Assembly (NCBI GenBank): GCA_028293055.1 | Contig: JAQGLD010000240.1 | Location: forward strand, 1 to 5,254 | Reading direction: 5' to 3' | Source of the DNA: Alphaproteobacteria bacterium | GTDB lineage: Bacteria; Pseudomonadota; Alphaproteobacteria; Sphingomonadales; Sphingomonadaceae | Length of the DNA stretch: 5,254 bases | Shown here: positions 1 to 5,254 of the stretch, piece after piece | How the letters are laid out: every line of letters starts with the position of its first letter | Numbering within the stretch: position 1 is the stretch's first letter | Translations under genes and position numbers: made by a program | The notes under the pieces: generated by a model | What the model saw: the letters and a program-made list of their open reading frames with translations, nothing else | Told to the model about the DNA's origin: nothing | Database searches by the model: none

Positions 1-617
1 TCGGCCGCGCAGAGCGGCAGCATCTCCCGTTCCTCCTCGCGGTCGAGGAGGTTGAGATAATCCTGCATCGACACGAAGCGGGTCCAGCCATTGGCCTCGG
101 CCACGTGGAGCATCGTCGCGAACTGCCAGGCGTACATGGACGAAGCCCCGATGTAGCGGGCCTTTCCCGCCTTCACGACATCGTGGAGCGCCTCGAGCGT
201 CTCCTCGATCGGAGTGTCGGGGTCGAATCGGTGGATCTGGTAGAGGTCGACATGGTCGGTACCGAGCCTGGCCAGGCTTGCGTCTATCTCCGCCATGATC
301 GCCTTGCGCGACAGCCCGACGCCGTTAGGTCCCGGCCGCATCCGGCCGTGCACCTTTGTCGCGATCACCACTTCTTCCCGGCGCGTGAAATCCTTGAGTG
401 CGCGTCCGACGATCTCCTCGGAGCTGCCGTCCGAATAGACATTGGCGGTGTCGAAGAAGTTGATTCCTGCCTCGACCGCCTTCCTCAGGATCGGCCGGCT
501 CGTCTCCTCGTCCAGCGTCCAGGCATGGGCGCCACGGCCGGGATCTCCGAATGTCATGCAACCCAGGCAGAGGCGGGAGATGTCGAGCCCGGTGAGGCCT
601 AGCTTGGTGTAGTGCAT
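1..617 (-). CDS. Aldo/keto reductase, YajO-like (partial, C-terminus beyond window)
   Basis: This is an NADPH-type cytosolic oxidoreductase of the aldo/keto reductase superfamily, which reduces aldehydes or ketones to alcohols; the substrate cannot be told from sequence. The 205 visible residues begin MHYTKLGLTGLDISRLCLGC and carry the whole catalytic tetrad in the expected order: Asp56 and Tyr61 (FDTANVYSDGSSEE), Lys88 (IATKVHG) and His129 (YQIHRF). The segments SSEEIVGRAL, TPIEETLEAL, GKARYIGASSM and REEEREMLPLC resemble E. coli YajO as remembered (about 324 residues), so roughly 115-120 residues of the barrel and cofactor-binding end are missing at the window edge. The start at 617 is supported by AGGAG six bases upstream (624-628). 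It lies 49 bp downstream of the amidohydrolase on the same strand, so co-transcription is likely. One departure from YajO is QDYLNLLDREEER where YajO has QDHYNLIYREEER. The family call is firm; YajO orthology is only inferred. Confidence 0.93.
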   Translation of the reverse strand, partial: MHYTKLGLTGLDISRLCLGCMTFGDPGRGAHAWTLDEETSRPILRKAVEAGINFFDTANVYSDGSSEEIVGRALKDFTRREEVVIATKVHGRMRPGPNGVGLSRKAIMAEIDASLARLGTDHVDLYQIHRFDPDTPIEETLEALHDVVKAGKARYIGASSMYAWQFATMLHVAEANGWTRFVSMQDYLNLLDREEEREMLPLCAA

Positions 618-623
618 GGATCG

Positions 624-628
624 CTCCT
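624..628 (-). promoter_or_regulatory. Ribosome binding site of the aldo/keto reductase
   Basis: Read on the minus strand this is AGGAG, six bases before the ATG at 617. It fixes the reductase start. It begins only three bases after the base of the stem-loop at 632-658. Confidence 0.7.
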
Positions 629-631
629 GAG

Positions 632-658
632 ATCCTCGCCTCGACCCTCGACGAGGAT
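632..658 (-). other. Intercistronic stem-loop between amidohydrolase and reductase
   Basis: ATCCTCG (632-638) is the exact reverse complement of CGAGGAT (652-658). Inside it, TCGA (641-644) pairs with TCGA (648-651) around a CCC loop, leaving only a two-base bulge (639-640). This gives an 11-bp, GC-rich stem. It begins 8 bases after the amidohydrolase stop codon and ends just before the reductase ribosome binding site. On the minus strand no run of T follows the stem, so it is not a canonical intrinsic terminator. It could stabilise or process a shared transcript, or lower reductase expression. The structure is visible in the sequence; any role is inference. Confidence 0.6.
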
Positions 659-666
659 TGCTGCCC

Positions 667-2691
667 TCAACCCGCCGGAGTCACTGTCGGCGCCGCCGCG
701 AACGGCTTGATACCGAACTTCGGATAGACTTCGCTCGGATAGTAAAAGGCGCCGTCCTTCACCACCATCGCGATCGACTTGATCGCCTTCAGGTCCTTCA
801 CCGGGTCGCCGGGGATCAGGAAGAAGTCGGCGAGCTTGCCTTTCTCGATCGAGCCCAGGCTCTGGTCCTGGCCGAGGTAGCGGGCGCTGTCGAGCGTCGC
901 TCGGCTGAGGATCTCGCGGGCGGTCATCCCGGCGCCCTGATAGAGCTCGAGCTCGCGATGGTAGGTGAACGAACCGCCTGTATCGGTGCCGAAGACGATG
1001 AAAATACCGCGGTCGTGGAGCATGCGGACCGTGGCGATGATCTTGTCGAACGCGCCGCGATAGGCGGCATCGTCCCCCGGCGCCGACGTGTCGACCCACG
1101 CCTTCATCATCGCGCGGCGCGCGCCGATCGGGAGATGGTCGATATAGTCGACCGCACCCGGCGGCACCTGGCCGTCGCGATTCTGGGTGAGCTGCTCGTG
1201 GATGCCGAGCGTGGGATCGATCGCCTTGTGGCCGTCGACCATCATCTGGACGGTGTGCTGGACCTTCGGCGCATTGAGGTCGAGCGCCGGGAAACGTTTG
1301 AGCGCAGTCAGCCGGAACAGGGTGCGCGTGTCCTCGCCCGGCTGCATCACCCAGCCGAGCATGAACTGGTTGATGTGGGTCATTTCGTCATAGCCGGCCT
1401 CGATCATCGCGTCGGCGGTCGAGAAGGCCGGGACATGGCCGGCGACTCTCAGGCCGAGCCGGTGGGCCTCCTGCACCATCGCCGGCACGAAGGCGGGGTT
1501 CATGCTGTTGTAGATCTTGATCTGCCAAAAGCCGCGGGCGGCGTACCAGCGCACCGCGTCGATCGCCTGCTGCTGGCTGTCGACGAGGATTCCGTTGTTC
1601 GCGCTATACGGGCTCTTGCCCTCGATGAAGCCGGAGCGGACGACATGCGGGCCGGCAATTTCGCCGGCATCGATCCGGTCGATCAGGCTGTCGAGCACCT
1701 TGTTGTCATTGCCCATGTCGCGGACGGTGGTGATCCCCGCGATCAGGTTCAGCATCGCGTCTTCCTGGCCGAGATGGGCATGCATCTCGAACATGCCTGG
1801 GACGAGCGTGCCGCCGGCGCCGTCGATCAGGGTCTCGCCGGGCGTCGCCGGGCTGTCGAGCGGCTCGACCGCGGCGATGCTGCGGCCGGCGACGAGGACC
1901 GAGACGGGACCGGTCAGCGCCCGCGTCTTCGGATCGAACAGGCGGACGTTGCGGATCCGGACCGCGCCCGCATAATGATGGGCGGTCTCCTTCTGGATGC
2001 GGGTGAAGCGCTCGGTCGACCAGTCGGCGGCTAGCTTGCGCAGCCGGACTTCCTCGCCCTCATAGCCCTTGCGGACGATGATCGAGCTCGGGCTCACCGA
2101 GGCGAACAATTTTCCCTGGGCATCGAGCAGCATCGTCTCGGGCGAGGTGTCGATGCCGGTGAGGTCGTAGCGGGTGACCTTGAGCGGCCCGGCTTCGCCA
2201 TCGACCTGGACGGTGTCGCCTTTCTCGAGGCGAAGCGTGCCGCCGGGCAAAGCTGGGATCTGCATGCCCGGCCGGCGAAGCAGGGCATTGGAATAGACGG
2301 CATCCGACCAGGGGCTGGCGCTCTGCGCGACGTAGAGGGCGGGCTGGGTGACGTTCGCGCCGGCCTTGCCGGTGGAATCGACCCATTCGGCGCGATTGCC
2401 GTTGCGCGAGAAGCGCTCGGCAACCTTGCTCCCGAAGGTGGTCGCGCCGTCGATCGTCCAGGCAAGCGGAAGGCCGTCCCGATCGACCTTGATGGTCTCG
2501 GCCGAGCTCGGCCCTCGGCCATTATTCTTATAGTCCCAGTCGACCCTGGTCGTGTCGCCTTCGGTGATGGCGGTCAGGTGGCCGACATTCTTGCCGCCGA
2601 AGATCGCGGTGAAAGTCGCGGTCTCGGCCGAGGCGACGGTGGAAAGCAGCGCGCAGATGAGGGCGAGCGCGATAGGTCTGGTTCTGGACAT
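667..2691 (-). CDS. Exported metal-dependent amidohydrolase with long N-terminal extension
   Basis: This is a predicted secreted or periplasmic hydrolase of the amidohydrolase superfamily, in the group with imidazolonepropionase-like and Xaa-Pro dipeptidase-like enzymes that cleave C-N bonds; the substrate is unknown. Numbering from the ATG at 2691 (674 residues), residues 1-22 form a signal peptide: Arg3 and Arg5, a hydrophobic core (PIALALICALLSTV) and an ASA cleavage site before ETATF. Residues about 23-240 are a beta-rich region not typical of the family. The catalytic domain (about 242-645) has the full binuclear metal set: His304/His306 (EMHAHLG), Lys392 (QIKIYN, probable carboxylated lysine), His419 (VAGHVP), His439 (EMTHIN) and Asp570 (FGTDTGG). 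It ends with GSIEKGKLADFFLIPGDP, the usual return strand of the metal-independent beta domain. An upstream in-frame ATG at 2706 would add MLYRG; 2691 is preferred because it gives a compact signal peptide, but neither has a clear Shine-Dalgarno. A roughly 458-codon open frame on the opposite strand is a shadow. Confidence 0.92.
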   Translation of the reverse strand: MSRTRPIALALICALLSTVASAETATFTAIFGGKNVGHLTAITEGDTTRVDWDYKNNGRGPSSAETIKVDRDGLPLAWTIDGATTFGSKVAERFSRNGNRAEWVDSTGKAGANVTQPALYVAQSASPWSDAVYSNALLRRPGMQIPALPGGTLRLEKGDTVQVDGEAGPLKVTRYDLTGIDTSPETMLLDAQGKLFASVSPSSIIVRKGYEGEEVRLRKLAADWSTERFTRIQKETAHHYAGAVRIRNVRLFDPKTRALTGPVSVLVAGRSIAAVEPLDSPATPGETLIDGAGGTLVPGMFEMHAHLGQEDAMLNLIAGITTVRDMGNDNKVLDSLIDRIDAGEIAGPHVVRSGFIEGKSPYSANNGILVDSQQQAIDAVRWYAARGFWQIKIYNSMNPAFVPAMVQEAHRLGLRVAGHVPAFSTADAMIEAGYDEMTHINQFMLGWVMQPGEDTRTLFRLTALKRFPALDLNAPKVQHTVQMMVDGHKAIDPTLGIHEQLTQNRDGQVPPGAVDYIDHLPIGARRAMMKAWVDTSAPGDDAAYRGAFDKIIATVRMLHDRGIFIVFGTDTGGSFTYHRELELYQGAGMTAREILSRATLDSARYLGQDQSLGSIEKGKLADFFLIPGDPVKDLKAIKSIAMVVKDGAFYYPSEVYPKFGIKPFAAAPTVTPAG
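2624..2691 (-). other. Predicted Sec signal peptide coding region of the amidohydrolase
   Basis: The first 22 residues from the ATG at 2691 have a short basic start (SRTR), a hydrophobic stretch and a small-x-small ending (ASA) followed by ETATF. There is a cysteine in the hydrophobic stretch (LIC-ALL), but its preceding residues do not make a lipobox, so type I cleavage rather than lipoprotein processing is expected. The protein would then act in the periplasm or outside the cell. Confidence 0.75.
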
Positions 2692-2802
2692 GCCGCGGTA
2701 GAGCATGACGCGAGGCCGAAGGAAAGCGCCGCACCGGTCGCCTGACCCGAGTCATCCATTTTGGACGCTAAAGTGCTGGATCGAATTCCCTTTTGTTGGC
2801 TA

Positions 2803-2826
2803 GGACTTAACCGAATCATTAAATCC
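2803..2826. promoter_or_regulatory. Imperfect 24-bp palindrome, candidate operator
   Basis: GGACTTAA (2803-2810) and TTAAATCC (2819-2826) form an inverted repeat with 7 of 8 pairs matching around an 8-base spacer. It sits 43 bases before the RTX start codon, in the only non-coding region shared by the divergent genes, where a dimeric regulator could bind. The TTAA boxes are 8 apart, one more than the TTAA-N7-TTAA spacing of CtrA sites. The repeat is directly visible; operator function is inference. Confidence 0.35.
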
Positions 2827-2839
2827 AGTTTAGCTTCGC

Positions 2840-2853
2840 CCGCCAAGGGGCGG
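2840..2853 (+). other. Short hairpin in the RTX leader
   Basis: CCGCC (2840-2844), a four-base AAGG loop and GGCGG (2849-2853) can form a 5-bp GC-only stem four bases before the GGAGG ribosome binding site. It is small and could occur by chance in GC-rich DNA. Confidence 0.3.
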
Positions 2854-2857
2854 AGAG

Positions 2858-2862
2858 GGAGG
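2858..2862 (+). promoter_or_regulatory. Ribosome binding site of the RTX-type protein
   Basis: GGAGG with a 7-base spacer to the ATG at 2870. An in-frame TAG at 2831-2833, with no other ATG, GTG or TTG codon between it and 2870, leaves this as the only possible start. Confidence 0.85.
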
Positions 2863-2869
2863 GGCCGGC

Positions 2870-5254
2870 ATGACGACGTTTACCGGGGGGACTGACGACG
2901 ACATTTTCGTTGGCGGCATCGACCCTGACCAAGCGACTGGTGGCCCCGGCAACGACATCCTGTTCGGGCTCGGCGGCAACGATATGCTGGACGGCGGCAG
3001 CGGCGACGATGCGCTGGACGGGGGCGCGGACGGCGATACCCTGATTGGCGGTACCGGCCGGGATAGCCTGTCGGGTGGAAACGGCGACGACCGACTCTTT
3101 TCCGAAATGGATCTCGGGAACTATCAGGCGCCTTATTACAACAACATCTACACGGCTCCTTTGCTCGATCGTGGCGCCGAGGTGGACACGCTGACCGGCG
3201 GCGCAGGCTCGGATACGCTCTCGGCCGGCTATGGCGACAATGTCGACGGCGGCTCGGATTCGGACATGCTGTTCATCAGCTTTCTCGGGGCGCCGAACGG
3301 CGTCAGCGCCGATTTCCGCCAGCTTTCCACGGATCCCAATAACGGCCTGACGATTGGCGGCGGCACGATCGTGCATGTCGAGTCGATCGCGTGGCTCGAG
3401 GGCAGTAATTTCGACGATCTGCTCGCCCTCGACTCTGGTGGCGGCGCCTTCGCGCCGATCTTCGGCATGGGCGGAAACGACCACATCATTGGGGGCTATT
3501 ATACCGGGACCATGTTCGGCGGCGATGGCAACGACCTCATCGACGCGACCGGCGCGGCCTATGGCTTCGGGGCCTATGGCGAAGCCGGCGACGACACGAT
3601 CGTCGGCGGCACCTGGGGGCCGGGGCTGCTCGACGGTGGGGACGGCAACGACACGATCTCGACCGCCGGCATGCCGGCTCATGGCGGGGCAGGCAACGAT
3701 ACGATCACGGAGACTGGCGGGAATTCCTACGGCGCCAGCCTGCTCGGGGAAGCGGGGGACGACATCATCTATGGAAGCAGCCAGAGCAATACGGTTGCGG
3801 ACGGAGGCGACGGCAACGACACCATCTATGGCGACTATCCGAGCGATCCGGGCGGCGCGTTCTTCGGCAACGACTACCTGAACGGCGGCGCCGGACACGA
3901 TGTGATCTATGGCGATCTGGGTAACGACACGATCGACGGCGGGGCGGACGACGACCTTCTCTACGGCGGCGGTAACAATGATACGATCAACGGCGGCAGC
4001 GGGAACGATGCGGCCGATGGTGGCAGCGGCGACGATTCGATCTATGGCGGCGACGGCGACGACCTTCTGCTGAGCGGAGCGGGCGCGGATCAGTTGAGCG
4101 GAGAGGCGGGCAATGACCGTCTCTATTTCGGCGCCAGTTTCGGCACCGGCGATCTGGCTGCCGGCGGCGTGGGCAGCGACCAGCTCATCCTTCAGGGAGA
4201 TTATTCCGCCGGACTGACGCTCGCTTCGAGCAACAGCTTGCAGATCGAAACCCTGCGCCTTCTGTCGGGGAGCGATGCGAGCTTCGTGGCGGCTCCGGGT
4301 GGAAGCTTATCCTACAACCTGACCTTCGGCGACAATCTGATCGCGGCAGGCACGACCTTTACGGTCGACGGCGCTGGGCTGGCTGCCGGGGAGGCGCTGG
4401 TGCTCAACGCCTCGGCGGAGACGAACGGCGCGATCATCGTCACCTCTGGGGCCGGCAATGACGATGTCACCGGCGGCGGCGGGGCCGACACCTTCTTCCT
4501 GCAGAAGGGCGGAAACGATCGCGCGACGGGCGGCGGCGGCGACGACGGATTCTTCTTCGGCGGGGCGCTGACTGCCGCTGACACGGTCGATGGCGGCACC
4601 GGCACCGACACGGTGGCGCTCCAGGGCAATTATGCGGCGGGCGTCACGCTGAGCGGCATCGCCAATGTCGAGTTCCTGTCGCTGCTGTCGGGTGCGAACA
4701 CCCAGTTCGGCGAGCCCGGCACCAACCGCTTCAGCTATGCCCTGACCACGACAGACTCCAATGTCGCTGCGGGCCAGACGCTCACCGTCCAGGCGACCGG
4801 CCTGCTCGCGACCGAGACCCTGACCTTCAACGGCTCGGCCGAGACCAATGGCAATTTCCGAGTCTTCGCCGGCCAGGGCAATGATGTCCTCACCGGCGGC
4901 GCCGGCAGCGATGGCTTCTTCTTCGGCTCGGACGGCAACCTCACCGGCGCGGACCGGATCGACGGCGGCGCCGGCACCGACAGCATCGCATTGCGCGGCA
5001 ATTACGCGCTCGTCCTCCAGGACGCGACGTTCAGGAATGTCGAGGTGCTCGCCTTCCTGTCGGGCCACACCAACGAATATGGCGGCGCGCTGGTCCCCGG
5101 CGGCTTCGATTATGATGTGGCCCTCGCCAACGGCAATGTCGCCGCCGGACAAACGCTCGATGTGAACGGAGCGACCCTCCGCGCCGACGAAAGCCTGCGC
5201 TTCGACGGCCGCGCCGAGAGTGACGGCGCCTTCCGCATCCTGTCGGGGGCCGGC
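2870..5254 (+). CDS. RTX-type calcium-binding protein (partial, C-terminus beyond window)
   Basis: One uninterrupted frame of 795 codons runs from the ATG at 2870 off the right edge. It encodes an acidic, Gly/Asp-rich protein with many GGxGxDxUx nonapeptides, which fold into a calcium-binding parallel beta roll in the RTX family. It begins MTTFTGGTDDDIFVGG with no signal peptide, as expected for type I secretion guided by an uncleaved C-terminal signal; that end is not visible. Order of parts: six tandem nonapeptides (residues 24-77), a Tyr/Asn-rich segment (78-104), more RTX turns to about 131, a non-repeat stretch ending in WLEGSNFDDLL (132-185), loosely spaced RTX turns (198-320), nine perfectly spaced nonapeptides (339-419), then three larger modules from about 414. 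No protease, lipase or other catalytic motif is seen, so a structural, adhesive or surface-layer-like role is as likely as toxin or enzyme. Start chosen from GGAGG at 2858 and an upstream in-frame stop. Several long open frames on the opposite strand and in other frames are composition shadows. Confidence 0.93.
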   Translation, partial: MTTFTGGTDDDIFVGGIDPDQATGGPGNDILFGLGGNDMLDGGSGDDALDGGADGDTLIGGTGRDSLSGGNGDDRLFSEMDLGNYQAPYYNNIYTAPLLDRGAEVDTLTGGAGSDTLSAGYGDNVDGGSDSDMLFISFLGAPNGVSADFRQLSTDPNNGLTIGGGTIVHVESIAWLEGSNFDDLLALDSGGGAFAPIFGMGGNDHIIGGYYTGTMFGGDGNDLIDATGAAYGFGAYGEAGDDTIVGGTWGPGLLDGGDGNDTISTAGMPAHGGAGNDTITETGGNSYGASLLGEAGDDIIYGSSQSNTVADGGDGNDTIYGDYPSDPGGAFFGNDYLNGGAGHDVIYGDLGNDTIDGGADDDLLYGGGNNDTINGGSGNDAADGGSGDDSIYGGDGDDLLLSGAGADQLSGEAGNDRLYFGASFGTGDLAAGGVGSDQLILQGDYSAGLTLASSNSLQIETLRLLSGSDASFVAAPGGSLSYNLTFGDNLIAAGTTFTVDGAGLAAGEALVLNASAETNGAIIVTSGAGNDDVTGGGGADTFFLQKGGNDRATGGGGDDGFFFGGALTAADTVDGGTGTDTVALQGNYAAGVTLSGIANVEFLSLLSGANTQFGEPGTNRFSYALTTTDSNVAAGQTLTVQATGLLATETLTFNGSAETNGNFRVFAGQGNDVLTGGAGSDGFFFGSDGNLTGADRIDGGAGTDSIALRGNYALVLQDATFRNVEVLAFLSGHTNEYGGALVPGGFDYDVALANGNVAAGQTLDVNGATLRADESLRFDGRAESDGAFRILSGAG
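2939..3100 (+). repeat. RTX nonapeptide block 1 (six tandem copies)
   Basis: Residues 24-77 are six consecutive 9-residue units: GGPGNDILF, GLGGNDMLD, GGSGDDALD, GGADGDTLI, GGTGRDSLS, GGNGDDRLF. Each gives Gly-rich calcium-binding turns followed by a short beta strand. An earlier partial unit, GGTDDDIFV, lies at residues 6-14. Confidence 0.9.
3461..3829 (+). repeat. RTX block 2 (spaced units)
   Basis: Residues 198-320 hold about seven RTX turns of the type FGGDGNDLID, YGEAGDDTIV, DGGDGNDTIS, HGGAGNDTIT, LGEAGDDIIY and DGGDGNDTIY. They are spaced about 16-21 residues apart rather than 9, so each calcium-binding turn is separated by an extra strand-like segment such as ATGAAYGFGA or GGTWGPGLL. 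Confidence 0.8.
3884..4126 (+). repeat. RTX nonapeptide block 3 (nine tandem copies)
   Basis: Residues 339-419 are nine units in exact 9-residue register, from GGAGHDVIY and GDLGNDTID through GGSGDDSIY and GGDGDDLLL to SGAGADQLS and GEAGNDRLY. This is the most regular calcium-binding beta roll in the protein. Its last unit doubles as the opening of the first large C-terminal module. Confidence 0.9.
4109..4537 (+). repeat. C-terminal module copy 1 (long form)
   Basis: Residues 414-556. Shared landmarks are an opening RTX turn with an aromatic end (NDRLYFG), an LQGDYSAG strand, IETLRLLSG, a SYNLTFGDN strand, IAAGTTFTVDG, LNASAETNG and a closing RTX turn SGAGNDDVTGG. This copy has an extra turn (GADTFFLQKGGNDRATGG) before the next module, which makes it about 17-20 residues longer than copy 2. 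Confidence 0.8.
4538..4903 (+). repeat. C-terminal module copy 2
   Basis: Residues 557-678. The landmarks match copy 1: GDDGFFFGG, TVDGGTGTDTVALQGNYAAG, NVEFLSLLSG, RFSYALTTTDSNVAAGQTLT, LTFNGSAETNG and AGQGNDVLTGG. The LLSG serine is 141 residues after that in copy 1. Confidence 0.85.
4904..5254 (+). repeat. C-terminal module copy 3 (cut by window edge)
   Basis: Residues 679-795. The landmarks are GSDGFFFGS, RIDGGAGTDSIALRGNYAL, NVEVLAFLSG, FDYDVALANGNVAAGQTLD, LRFDGRAESDG and AFRILSGAG, where the window ends. The LSG serine lies 124 residues after that of copy 2. The next expected element is an RTX turn (GND-like), so the array may continue. Confidence 0.85.

Larger units (their letters stand above)
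2692..2869. promoter_or_regulatory. Divergent intergenic region with AT-rich core
   Basis: About 178 bp separate the divergent starts of the amidohydrolase (minus) and the RTX-type protein (plus), so promoters for both must lie here or overlap it. The stretch from about 2755 to 2832 is clearly richer in A and T than the surrounding coding DNA. No convincing sigma-70 -35/-10 pair was found on either strand: TTGGAC (2761-2766) and TTGTTG (2793-2798) are possible plus-strand -35 elements, but the hexamers at the right distance are poor. It contains the palindrome at 2803-2826, a short hairpin at 2840-2853 and the RTX ribosome binding site. Confidence 0.5.

Noticed and set aside
105..602. Plus-strand open frame (165 codons) opposite the aldo/keto reductase
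   Set aside because: Antisense to a strongly recognisable reductase with the full catalytic tetrad.
632..658. Rho-independent terminator after the amidohydrolase
   Set aside because: The stem is good but no T-run follows on the minus strand; a ribosome binding site follows instead.
658..2034. Long plus-strand open frame (458 codons) opposite the amidohydrolase
   Set aside because: It is antisense to a gene with complete metal-binding motifs and a signal peptide. Its product is Arg/Asp/His-rich low-complexity sequence with no recognisable domain, typical of GC-rich shadow frames.
2803..2826. CtrA binding site (TTAA-N7-TTAA)
   Set aside because: The spacer between the two TTAA boxes is 8, not 7, so it does not fit the consensus; kept only as an uncharacterised palindrome.
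3354..3881. Plus-strand open frame (175 codons) in another frame within the RTX gene
   Set aside because: It overlaps fully with the RTX frame and encodes Ser/Arg/Thr-rich sequence with no domain.
2819..3898. Minus-strand open frame (359 codons) opposite the RTX repeats
   Set aside because: Reverse complements of GGC, GAC and AAC codons give GCC, GTC and GTT, so repeat-coding DNA stays open on the other strand. The product is Ala/Val/Arg low complexity and has no ribosome binding support.
2939..4126. CRISPR array or DNA-level tandem repeat
   Set aside because: The periodicity is 27 bp and follows protein nonapeptides with variable codons; there are no identical repeats with unique spacers.
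4307..5152. Minus-strand open frame (281 codons) opposite the C-terminal modules
   Set aside because: Same composition effect; its internal repeats merely mirror the RTX modules.

Overview
The window is GC-rich, compact DNA with strong GC-ending codon bias. Its protein styles are a YajO-like aldo/keto reductase, a secreted metal-dependent amidohydrolase and a long glycine/aspartate-rich RTX-type protein. Together these suggest an alphaproteobacterium, most likely a sphingomonad (Sphingomonas, Sphingopyxis or Novosphingobium type). That placement is inferred from composition and remembered family style, not from a database match.

Layout: the left half is read on the minus strand. An exported amidohydrolase (about 2691 down to 667) is followed after a 49-bp gap by an aldo/keto reductase (617 down past base 1, so its C-terminus is missing). 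The two are plausibly co-transcribed. The gap holds a strong stem-loop placed just before the reductase ribosome binding site. A divergent intergenic region (about 2692-2869) has a locally AT-richer core and a 24-bp imperfect palindrome. From 2870 to the right edge a single open frame on the plus strand encodes at least 795 residues of a calcium-binding RTX-type protein with no N-terminal signal peptide; its C-terminus lies outside the window.

The RTX protein has two parts. Residues 1-419 carry several blocks of GGxGxDxUx nonapeptides, broken by two non-repeat segments. From about residue 414 onward there are three consecutive copies (the last one cut) of a larger module of about 122-143 residues, each combining an RTX turn with a beta-rich stretch. 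The amidohydrolase and reductase look like ordinary metabolic genes. Nothing in the window ties them functionally to the RTX protein beyond sharing a divergent upstream region. No RNA genes, mobile elements, CRISPR arrays or type I secretion genes were found. The features most worth a second look are the tandem C-terminal modules, the roughly 220-residue N-terminal extension of the amidohydrolase, and the two inverted repeats in the gaps.
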